From assembly GCF_021375795.1 (NCBI RefSeq), contig NZ_JAEIOI010000002.1:372001-436000 (forward strand): DNA of 64,000 nucleotides, in the 5' to 3' direction. Positions 1-7,566 of this stretch are shown in pieces. Below the pieces are notes generated by a model. It had not been told where the DNA came from and made no database searches. It saw nothing but the letters and a program-made list of their open reading frames with translations. The number at the start of each line of letters is the position of its first letter. Position 1 is the first letter of the stretch. Made by a program: the position numbers and the translations under genes. This DNA comes from Pseudomonas anguilliseptica. Lineage in GTDB: Bacteria > Pseudomonadota > Gammaproteobacteria > Pseudomonadales > Pseudomonadaceae.

Positions 1-194
1 TCGGCGAGGGAAAAGCCGATGCGTTTGCCGCGCAGGATCAGCTTGAGGGTGACCTTGTCCTTGGCGCTGTAGATGCGTTCCTGGCCGCGCCGCTCGGGGC
101 TGAGCATCTGCTGTTCTTCATAGAAGCGAATGGCGCGGGTGGTGATATCCAGCTCGCGGGCCAGTTCGGAGATCGAGTAGGTGGTGGCGGACAT
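1..194 (-). CDS. liuR: MerR-family regulator, LiuR-like (5' part only)
   Basis: The ATG is at 194 and the gene runs off the left edge, so only about 64 residues are present. The translation begins MSATTYSISELARELDIT and continues with TRAIRFYEEQ and QERIYSAKDK, a classic MerR winged-helix DNA-binding domain. A perfect TTTACGTTAACGTAAA palindrome sits just upstream. That combination is typical of LiuR, which controls leucine/isovalerate and short branched acyl-CoA catabolism in gammaproteobacteria and is usually the first gene of liuRABCDE. The liu genes would lie beyond the window edge, which I infer and cannot see. The effector-binding half is missing, so another MerR regulator of acyl-CoA breakdown remains possible. 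Confidence 0.8.
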   Translation of the reverse strand, partial: MSATTYSISELARELDITTRAIRFYEEQQMLSPERRGQERIYSAKDKVTLKLILRGKRIGFSLA

Positions 195-215
195 ACGGCA
201 GCGCTCTTGTTTACC

Positions 216-231
216 TTTACGTTAACGTAAA
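216..231. promoter_or_regulatory. LiuR-type operator palindrome
   Basis: This is a perfect 16-bp palindrome, TTTACGTTAACGTAAA, 21 bp upstream of the LiuR-like start codon. It resembles the published LiuR motif of gammaproteobacteria, so autoregulation of the operon that reads leftward is likely. The rest of the 145-bp gap (195-339) shows nothing else I can name. Confidence 0.7.
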
Positions 232-339
232 CTTGCTGGCCGCTGTAGTCAACCAGAGCGCGTGCAGCGTTATCGGGCTGATCAAACCTGACACGGGTTT
301 ATGAGTTGAAAACTGTTATCTGATAGAGGCTTGCGGTGT

Positions 340-684
340 TTATCTAGAAAAGTAAGGAGGTACACGCTGCTGCAGAATCTGCACCAGCGCGGGCTCCATA
401 AAGGCGTAGTCGTCAGGAATGTTCAGGCTGTGGATGCGCTTGTTGCCAAGCTGGCGGCGAAATTTCTCGGCCAGCTTGCGCCGATGGCGGCTTTCCATCA
501 CCAGAATCAATTCGGCCCACTCCAGCAGCTCGGGGCTGACTGGGTTGTCGGCATCGCGGTTGACCCCGGCCGAGGCGGTTTCAACTCCAGGCCAATTGGC
601 GAAAACCTGTTCGGCGGTGGGGCTACGCAGGCGGTTCTTGGCGCAGATAAACAGCACCCGTAGTGGTGCACCCGAACTGGCCAC
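340..684 (-). CDS. Low-molecular-weight protein tyrosine phosphatase-like protein
   Basis: The protein has 114 residues and starts with GTG at 684, 6 bp after the stop of the LysR gene upstream, so the two are probably co-transcribed. The catalytic P-loop CX5RS is present at residues 14-21 (CAKNRLRS), and a PDDY segment near residue 90 sits where LMW phosphatases carry their acid. It is shorter than the classical family (about 150 residues) and matches the small 'predicted protein tyrosine phosphatase' group found in proteobacteria. A soluble cytoplasmic role is expected, but the substrate is unknown. An alternative GTG start lies nine codons further in, just before the first beta strand (VLFIC). 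Confidence 0.75.
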   Translation of the reverse strand: MASSGAPLRVLFICAKNRLRSPTAEQVFANWPGVETASAGVNRDADNPVSPELLEWAELILVMESRHRRKLAEKFRRQLGNKRIHSLNIPDDYAFMEPALVQILQQRVPPYFSR

Positions 685-690
685 ACCGAA

Positions 691-1623
691 TCAGCCCTGG
701 GCCTTGTCGGCTTTCTTTTCCTGAGCCATGGCTTGCTGGGAAATCTCGATGATCTGCTCGCGCATCCAGCGGTTAGCCGGATCCTGATCGGTGCTTTCGT
801 GCCAGTAGAGGTGAGTTTCCAAGGGCGTCATGTCCTTGATCGGCAGTTCGACAAAATGCAGGTCGTTACGCCGGGCAAAGCGCTCCGGCACGGTCATGGC
901 CATATCCGTGCTTTGCAACACGGTGGTGGCCATCAGGTAATGCTGCGAGCGTAGGGCAATCTTGCGCTGGATGCCCATGCGGCCCAGAGCCAGGTCGACA
1001 TGGCCAAGGCCACTGCGGCGGCTGGAAATATGGATGTGGGTCAGGCCCATGTATTCATCCAGAGTGATCTTGTCTTTGGCCAGTGGGTGGCCGCGACGCA
1101 GGGCACAGACGTAACGGTCTTCCATCAACTTAACGTGGCGCACCTGTGGGTCGGTATTCAGCGGGGCGTCTACGGCAAAGTCCAAGCGACCGGCGGCCAG
1201 CTCCTTGGTGGTTTCGCGGCGCCGCGCCAGCATGCTTTCGATATTCACATTGGGCGCCATACGGCGCAGGCGCTGGAACAAAGGCGGCAGGACGATGGCC
1301 TCGGTGAGGTCGGTCATGCTGATGCGGAAGGTCTTGTTGGCCTGGGCCGGGTTGAAGATGCGGCTTTCCTGCACGGAGATGCGCAGCTGCTGCAATGCGT
1401 TGCGCACCGGACCGATGATGTTCTGCGCCATCGGAGTGGGCACCATGCCCTGGGCGGTGCGCACAAACAGCGGGTCATTGAAGGTTTCCCGCAGACGCGC
1501 CAAGGCGTTGGAGACGGCGGGCTGGGTAATACCGACGATCTGTCCGGCGCGGGTTAGATTGGCCTCGGTGTAGATGGCATCGAAGACGACAAAGAGGTTG
1601 AGGTCGACCTTGTTCAGATTCAT
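691..1623 (-). CDS. LysR-family transcriptional regulator
   Basis: The protein has 310 residues with an N-terminal winged helix-turn-helix (about residues 8-65, with the core GITQPAVSNALARLRE) and a C-terminal effector-binding domain (about 95-300). The start VDLNLFVVFDAI resembles the NodD/LeuO-like branch of LysR proteins. It is divergent from the acyl-CoA dehydrogenase at 1783 across a 159-bp gap, which suggests that it controls that gene and itself. The effector cannot be read from the sequence. The lysine-rich tail (QEKKADKAQG) is unusual but close to the stop. Confidence 0.85.
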   Translation of the reverse strand: MNLNKVDLNLFVVFDAIYTEANLTRAGQIVGITQPAVSNALARLRETFNDPLFVRTAQGMVPTPMAQNIIGPVRNALQQLRISVQESRIFNPAQANKTFRISMTDLTEAIVLPPLFQRLRRMAPNVNIESMLARRRETTKELAAGRLDFAVDAPLNTDPQVRHVKLMEDRYVCALRRGHPLAKDKITLDEYMGLTHIHISSRRSGLGHVDLALGRMGIQRKIALRSQHYLMATTVLQSTDMAMTVPERFARRNDLHFVELPIKDMTPLETHLYWHESTDQDPANRWMREQIIEISQQAMAQEKKADKAQG

Positions 1624-1782
1624 TGCACGCTCACTCCGAGTGATGATCGCTATCAGTGGAACATATATCGGTGATGAATGTTAATACACGGCGAGAATAG
1701 ATTAGATAAATCCTAAGCCCTGTTCTAGCATCATTTCCACTTCACCGAATCCCTCATAATCAGCGTCAGAAGGTAGCCACCC

Positions 1783-3012
1783 ATGGATTTCGCCTACTCC
1801 CCCAAGGTTCAGGAACTGCGTGAGCGCGTCACCGCGTTTATGGAGACCCATGTCTATCCAGCCGAAGCCGTGTTCGAGCAGCAGGTCAACGAGGGCGACC
1901 GCTGGCAGCCCACCGCGATCATGGAAGAGCTGAAGGCTAAGGCCAAAGCTGAAGGCTTGTGGAACCTGTTTCTGCCGGAATCCGAGCTGGGCGCCGGGTT
2001 GACTAACACCGAATACGCGCCGCTGGCGGAAATCATGGGCAGCTCGTTGATTGGGGCCGAGCCGTTCAACTGCGCCGCGCCGGACACCGGCAATATGGAA
2101 GTGCTGGTGCGCTATGCCAACGAAGCGCAGAAGGAACAGTGGCTCAAGCCGCTGCTGGACGGCACCATCCGTTCCGCCTTCGCCATGACCGAGCCGGGTG
2201 TGGCATCAAGCGACGCCACCAACATGGAAGCCCGCGCGGTACGTGAGGGTGACGAGTGGGTGATCAACGGCCGTAAATGGTGGACTTCCGGCGCCTGCGA
2301 TCCACGCTGCAAGATCATGATTTTCATGGGTCTGACCAACCCGGACGGCCCACGCCACCAGCAGCACTCGATGATTCTGGTGCCGATGGACGCCCCAGGG
2401 GTGAAAGTCCTGCGTCCGCTGCCGGTATTTGGTTACGACGATGCGCCGCATGGTCACGCCGAAGTGCTGTTCGAAAACGTCCGCGTGCCTTACGAGAACG
2501 TGCTGCTGGGTGAGGGGCGTGGTTTCGAAATTGCCCAGGGTCGCCTTGGCCCAGGCCGCATTCACCACTGCATGCGTTCCATCGGCATGGCCGAGCGCGC
2601 ACTGAAACTGATGTGCGAGCGCTCGATCAGCCGCACCGCCTTCGGCAAACCGCTGGCGCGCCTGGGTGGCAATATCGATCACATCGCCGACTCGCGTATG
2701 GAAATCAACATGGCGCGCCTGCTGACGTTGAACGCGGCTTACATGATGGACACCGTGGGCAACAAGATCGCCGCCAGCGAAATCGCCCAGATCAAGGTGG
2801 TGGCACCCAACGTTGCGTTGAAGGTGATTGACCGTGCCATCCAGATCCACGGTGGCGCCGGTGTGTCCAACGACTTCCCGCTGGCCTACTGGTACGCCAT
2901 GCAACGCACCCTGCGTCTGGCCGACGGCCCGGATGAAGTGCACCGCGCGGCGATCGGCAAGTTCGAGATCGGCAAGTACGTGTCCAAGGACATGATGAAA
3001 GCCAGCCGCTGA
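1783..3012 (+). CDS. Acyl-CoA dehydrogenase family protein
   Basis: The protein has 409 residues, starting at ATG 1783 behind an AGAAGG Shine-Dalgarno. The acyl-CoA dehydrogenase fold is evident. It has an alpha-helical N-terminal domain, the flavin/substrate loop [14 protein letters not shown] in the middle beta domain, and the C-terminal helical domain with [15 protein letters not shown] and [10 protein letters not shown]. These features fit the long-chain/ACAD10-11-like subgroup rather than the short-chain enzymes. It should oxidise an acyl-CoA to the 2-enoyl-CoA with FAD, passing electrons to ETF. It stands alone, divergent from a LysR regulator. The natural substrate cannot be told from the sequence. 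Confidence 0.88.
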   Translation: MDFAYSPKVQELRERVTAFMETHVYPAEAVFEQQVNEGDRWQPTAIMEELKAKAKAEGLWNLFLPESELGAGLTNTEYAPLAEIMGSSLIGAEPFNCAAPDTGNMEVLVRYANEAQKEQWLKPLLDGTIRSAFAMTEPGVASSDATNMEARAVREGDEWVINGRKWWTSGACDPRCKIMIFMGLTNPDGPRHQQHSMILVPMDAPGVKVLRPLPVFGYDDAPHGHAEVLFENVRVPYENVLLGEGRGFEIAQGRLGPGRIHHCMRSIGMAERALKLMCERSISRTAFGKPLARLGGNIDHIADSRMEINMARLLTLNAAYMMDTVGNKIAASEIAQIKVVAPNVALKVIDRAIQIHGGAGVSNDFPLAYWYAMQRTLRLADGPDEVHRAAIGKFEIGKYVSKDMMKASR

Positions 3013-3024
3013 TTGCTTCAGTGA

Positions 3025-3060
3025 AACGCACAAGGCCCGCAATTGCGGGCCTTGTGCGTT
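3025..3060. terminator. Perfect 36-bp palindrome between convergent genes
   Basis: The arms AACGCACAAGGCCCGCAA and TTGCGGGCCTTGTGCGTT are exact reverse complements with no loop bases left over. It lies 13 bp after the acyl-CoA dehydrogenase stop and 5 bp from the stop of the opposite-strand small gene. It is probably a two-way terminator, although there is no clear T-run on either side. Confidence 0.75.
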
Positions 3061-3065
3061 GTGGG

Positions 3066-3269
3066 TCAGTGCGCGCTTTCCGGCGGAGCGTAGTGGCCAG
3101 CCAGCTCGCTGCTTTGTTGCAACCAGAGCATGCGCATATGCAACTGGGCGGCGAAGGCGCGGGCGGCCTGCTCTTCGTGAAAGGTCAGGGCGCGACGGCC
3201 CATGCGCACTTGCCAGTGCAACTGGCCGCGTTGCAGCAGCGGTTCGATGACGATGGCGGGTGGGTTCAC
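3066..3269 (-). CDS. Small conserved-looking hypothetical protein
   Basis: This 67-residue protein starts with GTG at 3269, 4 bp after the terC stop, with an AAAGGA Shine-Dalgarno about 9 bases upstream. The close spacing and good ribosome site argue that it is a real second gene of a terC operon. I do not recognise a domain. It is soluble and rich in glutamine, alanine and arginine, with one likely beta hairpin (QLHWQVRMGRRALTF) followed by a helix. It ends just before the shared palindromic terminator. Confidence 0.6.
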   Translation of the reverse strand: MNPPAIVIEPLLQRGQLHWQVRMGRRALTFHEEQAARAFAAQLHMRMLWLQQSSELAGHYAPPESAH

Positions 3270-3273
3270 GCGG

Positions 3274-4260
3274 TCAATCCTTTGAAGGGTGGTCTCGGGT
3301 TCGTAGCAGCGACAATATCACGCCACCGGCCAGCAAACCGAGGGTCAAGCCCAGCGAAAGCAGAGCAGGGACCTTGACCAGATCATGCAGAAAAATCTTG
3401 CCACCGATAAACATCAGCACCAATGCCAAGGCGTACTTGAGGTAGATAAACCGGTGCATCAATGCCGCCAGGGCGAAGTACAGCGAGCGCAGGCCGAGGA
3501 TGGCGAAGATGTTCGAGGTGTAGACGATAAACGGATCCTGGGAGATAGCCAGTACCGCCGGTACGCTGTCTACGGCAAATACCAGATCAGCCAGTTCGAT
3601 CAGCACCAGAGCCAGCAACAATGGCGTGGCATAGAGCAGAGGTTTGCCGCTGACCTTATCGGGCAGGCGCACCAGAAAGCGTCCCTCATGCATCTCGTCG
3701 GTGACGCGCATGTGCCGGCGCACGAAGCGGATCATCGGGTTTTGTGCCAGGTCCGGGTGAGATTCCTCATCATTGCTGCGCAGCATCTTGACGCCGCTGA
3801 ACAGCAAAAATGCGCCGAAGATGTAGAGAATCCACTCGAACTCCCGCACCAGCGCCGTGCCCAGGCCAATCATGATCGCGCGTAGCACGATCACCCCGAG
3901 GATGCCCCAGAACAGCACGCGATGTTGAAAACGCCGGGGAATGTTGAAGTAGCCGAGAATCATCGCCATGACGAACACGTTGTCCATCGACAGTGACTGT
4001 TCGACGAGAAAACCGGTGTAGTACTCCAGCGCCTTGGTTGCACCGAGCTGCCACCATATCCAGCCGCCAAAGGCTACACCGACGCTGAAATAGCCGCTGT
4101 ACAGCAGCAGGCTTTCGCGCATTTCGATTTCATGCTGGTCGCGATGCAGCACGCCGAGGTCGAGTACCAGCAGGCTGATAATCAGGAGCAGAAAGGCCAG
4201 CCAGAACCAGCCGGGGGTGCCCAACAGCGGGGCAGTGAGCAGGCTTGTCAGGCTATCCAT
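3274..4260 (-). CDS. TerC/Alx-family membrane protein
   Basis: The protein has 328 residues and about nine predicted membrane segments. The TerC signature acids are present in EQSLSMDNVFVMA (about residues 87-99) and in IELADLVFAVDSVPA. The length and the extended central loop match the Alx/YgjT type, linked in other bacteria to manganese export, rather than the tellurite-plasmid TerC. It is followed by the small gene ending at 3066. I checked the 121-bp leader for a yybP-ykoY manganese riboswitch and did not find the conserved GGGGAGUA core. Confidence 0.85.
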   Translation of the reverse strand: MDSLTSLLTAPLLGTPGWFWLAFLLLIISLLVLDLGVLHRDQHEIEMRESLLLYSGYFSVGVAFGGWIWWQLGATKALEYYTGFLVEQSLSMDNVFVMAMILGYFNIPRRFQHRVLFWGILGVIVLRAIMIGLGTALVREFEWILYIFGAFLLFSGVKMLRSNDEESHPDLAQNPMIRFVRRHMRVTDEMHEGRFLVRLPDKVSGKPLLYATPLLLALVLIELADLVFAVDSVPAVLAISQDPFIVYTSNIFAILGLRSLYFALAALMHRFIYLKYALALVLMFIGGKIFLHDLVKVPALLSLGLTLGLLAGGVILSLLRTRDHPSKD

Positions 4261-4381
4261 GGAGCCACCTCGAATGTCAGCCTAAGTTGAAATCAACTCA
4301 GTGACTCCGACATCACGGTGAAGGCTCACCGCCAGAGGGGCCCGGCGTCACGCATGGCTAAGATTAGCAGGGCGCTAGCGC

Positions 4382-5764
4382 TCAGTAGACCCAGACTTCA
4401 ACACGCCGATTCTTGATTCGGCCTTCGTCGGCGCTATTGGCGGCCACGGGGAGCTCATCACCCAGTCCCATGATGTCGCGGAAGATCACCCCGTCTTTAT
4501 TCAGTTCACGGCGGACCGCCATTGCGCGCAGCTTGGAGAGCAGTTCAGCCCGCGCCGGATCAGCCTTGGCATCACCGAACCCAACCAACACCACCTTGTT
4601 GTGCAGCTTGTCCTGCTCGCGCAAATAGCGCTTCAAACGGTTGAGATCGCGCAGGGCTTTGTTGTCGAGGCTGGCGCTGCCTTCCTGAAAACGGAAGTTC
4701 ACTGACAATCGCTGGGCTTTTTCCGCTAGTTCCTGGTAGTTCGTCGGCATATGAGCCTGGCTGGGGATCTTCACGGCCTGTACGGTCTGCGCGATAAACC
4801 CGCTCTGCTCGACAATCGCCTGCCCACGTGGGCTGTGGGCAAACTGCACCAGGGCGCGGGCCCAGGGATTGTTCAGCTCCGGTTGGTTATAAAGAAACAG
4901 GCGGCGCGACAGAGGATAATCTTCGGTAGCAATCAGAGTCAGGCTCGGCAGCATCGGCTGCGAATCACCTGCGGCAATCGCCACTGCCTTGGCCTGGCGG
5001 ATATAGGGCAGGCCGATAAAACCGATGCCGTTGGGGTCCTGACTGACCGAATCGGAGAGCTTCTCGCTGGATTCGAAGCGCTTAGCCGTGCCGCTCAAGG
5101 TTTTGCCATTGGCGCTCAGTACCAACTCCTTGAAGGTATCGAAGGTGCCTGATTGGTCATCGCGGGCGTACAGAGTGATGGGGCCTGCTGGTCCACCCAG
5201 TTGCGCCCAGTCGCGGATATCGCCGGCAAAGATCTGCGCCAGTTGCATGGTATTCAGCGCTGCCAGTGGGTTGCTGGGGTGCAGAATGATTGCCAGGCCA
5301 TCCAGAGCAATGATCTGCTCGGCGGCCGGACTTTTCAGGTCTCCCAACGGCTGCAGACTGTTGGCCTCACTGTCTTTTATCGGCCGGGAGGAGGCGGCGA
5401 GGTCGGCACTGCCGTCGCCCAGGGCGGTAAAACCGGTGCCCGAACCGTGCGCGGCCACTTCGATACTCACGCTGCGTCCGTCGGCAGCCTTGCCACTGAC
5501 AATCTGCTCGTTCTCGGCATTGCCGGCTGCAATGCGAATTGCGTTAAGCCCCTGTTCCTCAAGCAAACCTTTGACCAACGCTGGGCCAAGCCGTGCGCCA
5601 ATGGTGTTTGAACCCTGGATACGCAGCACGCTGCTGTCGCCATTGGTCAGCGGTAGGGCGGCGAACACCGACCAGGGCAGGGCATAGCAGATTGAACCGA
5701 GCAGCAGAAAACTGATAGTGCGGGTCCAGGTTTCGCGATCGGAAGCAGAGTGGGTGCGCAGCAT
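4382..5764 (-). CDS. PstS-like substrate-binding protein fused to OmpA-like domain
   Basis: The protein has 460 residues. A signal/anchor segment lies at about 17-36. A periplasmic phosphate-binding (PstS/DING-like) domain follows at about 45-330, with the ligand loops RIQGSNTIG, GSGTGF and YARDDQSGTFDTFKEL. A C-terminal OmpA/MotB-like peptidoglycan-binding domain runs from about 350 to 460 (NFRFQEGSASLD near its start, KNRRVEVWVY at its end). The architecture suggests a phosphate- or anion-binding protein held at the cell wall. No ABC permease genes are adjacent, so it is not a plain pst operon. A candidate Pho box lies 55 bp upstream of the start. Confidence 0.85.
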   Translation of the reverse strand: MLRTHSASDRETWTRTISFLLLGSICYALPWSVFAALPLTNGDSSVLRIQGSNTIGARLGPALVKGLLEEQGLNAIRIAAGNAENEQIVSGKAADGRSVSIEVAAHGSGTGFTALGDGSADLAASSRPIKDSEANSLQPLGDLKSPAAEQIIALDGLAIILHPSNPLAALNTMQLAQIFAGDIRDWAQLGGPAGPITLYARDDQSGTFDTFKELVLSANGKTLSGTAKRFESSEKLSDSVSQDPNGIGFIGLPYIRQAKAVAIAAGDSQPMLPSLTLIATEDYPLSRRLFLYNQPELNNPWARALVQFAHSPRGQAIVEQSGFIAQTVQAVKIPSQAHMPTNYQELAEKAQRLSVNFRFQEGSASLDNKALRDLNRLKRYLREQDKLHNKVVLVGFGDAKADPARAELLSKLRAMAVRRELNKDGVIFRDIMGLGDELPVAANSADEGRIKNRRVEVWVY

Positions 5765-5818
5765 GCGGCAAACACCTTATATGGGTGAGTGAAAGTGCCG
5801 CGACGATAAGACAAACAA

Positions 5819-5836
5819 GTGACTGCAATATGACAG
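5819..5836 (-). promoter_or_regulatory. Candidate Pho box (PhoB site)
   Basis: On the minus strand it reads CTGTCATATTGCAGTCAC. Two 7-mers separated by 4 bp compare with the PhoB consensus CTGTCAT-N4-CTGTCAT; the first is exact and the second matches 5 of 7. It lies 55 bp upstream of the PstS-like gene, with TTATCG about 10 bp downstream as a possible -10 region. It overlaps the hairpin 5819-5840. Confidence 0.55.
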
Positions 5837-5840
5837 TCAC
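5819..5840 (-). terminator. Hairpin, likely terminator of the exonuclease III gene
   Basis: The arms GTGACTG and CAGTCAC flank an 8-base loop. On the minus strand the stem is followed by TTGTTTGTCTT, a T-rich tail. It lies 28 bp downstream of the exonuclease III stop. The same bases form the candidate Pho box, so one element may serve both genes. Confidence 0.55.
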
Positions 5841-5868
5841 TCATTCATGCAGGGGCTCTGTGCTGAGT

Positions 5869-6684
5869 CTATTGGCCGAGTTCCAGCCAGATGGGGGCGT
5901 GGTCCGAGGGCTTTTCCATGCCACGCAGGTCGTAGTCGACACCGGCATCCTTGATGCGTTCTTGCAGCGCCTGGGAGGCCAGAATCACATCAATACGCAG
6001 TCCGCGTTTGGGTTCATCTTCGAAGCCCCTGCTACGGTAATCGAACCAACTGAAACGGTCATTCACCGCCGGGTTGAGATGGCGGAAGCTGTCGACCAGC
6101 CCCCAGTTCTTCAAGGTGGCCAGCCACTCGCGCTCTTCCGGCAGAAAGCTGCATTTTCCGGTTTTCAGCCAGCGCAGGCGGTTTGGCTCGCCAATACCAA
6201 TGTCGCAATCTTCCGGGGAGATGTTGATGTCGCCCATTACCACCAGCGGTTGCTCAGGGCTGAACTGACTGACCAGCAGGTCTTGCAGGTCGGCATAGAA
6301 GCGCTGTTTAGCCGGAAACTTGGTGGGGTGGTCGCGGCTTTCACCTTGCGGGAAATAACCGTTCATCACCGTTACCGGATTACCTTGGGCATCGGCGAAG
6401 GTGCCATAGATAAAGCGCCGCTGCGCGTCTTCGGCATCACCGGGAAAACCCTTGTGCAGGCTCAGGGGCTCCTGGCGTGAGAGCAGGGCGACACCGTAGT
6501 GCCCTTTTTGCCCGTGGTAATGCACGTGATAACCGAGCTGACGAATCTCTGCCTCAGGGAACTGCTCGTCGGCCACTTTGGTTTCCTGCAAACCGATTAC
6601 GTCCGGCTGATGTTTGTCGATCAGCGCTGCCAGTTGATGCGGTCGAGCACGCAGGCCATTGATATTGAAGGAGACGATCTTCAT
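5869..6684 (-). CDS. xthA: Exodeoxyribonuclease III
   Basis: The protein has 271 residues, starting [14 protein letters not shown] at ATG 6684 with AGGA upstream; longer in-frame starts add a poor N-terminus. Exonuclease/endonuclease/phosphatase motifs are in order: IGLQETKV (metal-binding Glu), [27 protein letters not shown] and the final [10 protein letters not shown] with the catalytic Asp-His. It acts as an AP endonuclease and 3'-to-5' exonuclease in base-excision repair. Its terminator region doubles as the promoter region of the downstream PstS-like gene. Confidence 0.93.
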   Translation of the reverse strand: MKIVSFNINGLRARPHQLAALIDKHQPDVIGLQETKVADEQFPEAEIRQLGYHVHYHGQKGHYGVALLSRQEPLSLHKGFPGDAEDAQRRFIYGTFADAQGNPVTVMNGYFPQGESRDHPTKFPAKQRFYADLQDLLVSQFSPEQPLVVMGDINISPEDCDIGIGEPNRLRWLKTGKCSFLPEEREWLATLKNWGLVDSFRHLNPAVNDRFSWFDYRSRGFEDEPKRGLRIDVILASQALQERIKDAGVDYDLRGMEKPSDHAPIWLELGQ

Positions 6685-6826
6685 GGGCGGCAGTCCTGAA
6701 TAAAGCAGCGGGAAAGCCGGCAATGCTAGCCCAGCGAGCGCGCCATCTGCCAGCCTGTGGCGGTGCTGGATAGCCGGTGCTAACGTGGCTGCAGGCCCAA
6801 TAAATCAAGAACAACAGAGGTCCCTG

Positions 6827-7468
6827 ATGCCCGACAGTCTCGCCGAAGTCCGTCTGCTCGACGGCGGTTATGCCCGTGAAGCCCGCTCCCTGCTGTATCA
6901 GGCCTACCGCCATGACCCCACGTTTGCCTATCTGTTCGAGGCCGAGCGGCCGGGCTATGACCAACGGGTACGCGCCACCGTGCGTGAGCTGGTGCAACAG
7001 CACTTTGCCGAAGACCTGCCCGCCATCGGTTTGCTGATCGATGACCGGTTGATCGGCATGGCCCTGATCGCACCACCGCAGCGGCGGATGGACATCACCG
7101 AAAGCTGGGCCTGGCGCATGCGCATGTTGCTGACCACCGGATTTCGCTGTACCAAGCGCTACCTGGAATACCACGATGCGGTGATCGCCTGCCTGCCGCC
7201 GGGGCCGTATCACGTGCTGCCGTTAATCGGTGTTCACCCGCAATACCAGGGCAAACGCCTGGGTGAGCAGCTGCTCGAAGCGCTGCACAACTGGTGCGCA
7301 GAGGACGCCAGCTCGCAGGGTGTGGTGCTCGACACAGGCAACGCGCACTACCTGGACTTCTATAAACGTCAGGGCTATGAGGAAATCGGTGAGGTGGCCA
7401 TTGGCCCGATTATCGAGCACGTGTTCTTCCATCCCAGCCCGCAGGTTACCGTCAAGGCCAGCGCCTGA
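6827..7468 (+). CDS. GNAT-family N-acetyltransferase
   Basis: The protein has 213 residues. I chose ATG 6827 because an AGAGG Shine-Dalgarno lies about 7 bp upstream; a start at 6785 lacks one. The acetyl-CoA binding core is at about residues 130-160 (LIGVHPQYQGKRLGEQLLEA), followed by the typical GNAT beta strand LDTGNAHYLDFYKRQGYEEI. The acceptor substrate is unknown. It lies alone between divergent exonuclease III and tamA. An AAGAACAA stretch at 6807-6814 fits the AANAANAA pattern recognised by Hfq/Crc in pseudomonads, although a single match may be chance. Confidence 0.85.
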   Translation: MPDSLAEVRLLDGGYAREARSLLYQAYRHDPTFAYLFEAERPGYDQRVRATVRELVQQHFAEDLPAIGLLIDDRLIGMALIAPPQRRMDITESWAWRMRMLLTTGFRCTKRYLEYHDAVIACLPPGPYHVLPLIGVHPQYQGKRLGEQLLEALHNWCAEDASSQGVVLDTGNAHYLDFYKRQGYEEIGEVAIGPIIEHVFFHPSPQVTVKASA

Positions 7469-7566
7469 AATCGGCGGCGCGGTCTGTCTGCTGACATATC
7501 GCGTCGCAACTATTTGCCTGCACTGCGGCTCTAAGTCGGCCCTTGGCTCGTGCTAGCATCGCCTTC

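Noticed and set aside
1624..1782. LysR T-N11-A box between the LysR and acyl-CoA dehydrogenase genes
   Set aside because: Several ATC/GAT pairs occur, but none has convincing symmetry, so I could not choose a site.
4261..4381. Possible yybP-ykoY manganese riboswitch upstream of terC
   Set aside because: Alx/TerC genes often have one, but the conserved GGGGAGUA core is not present; only a small AGTTGA/TCAACT repeat is seen.
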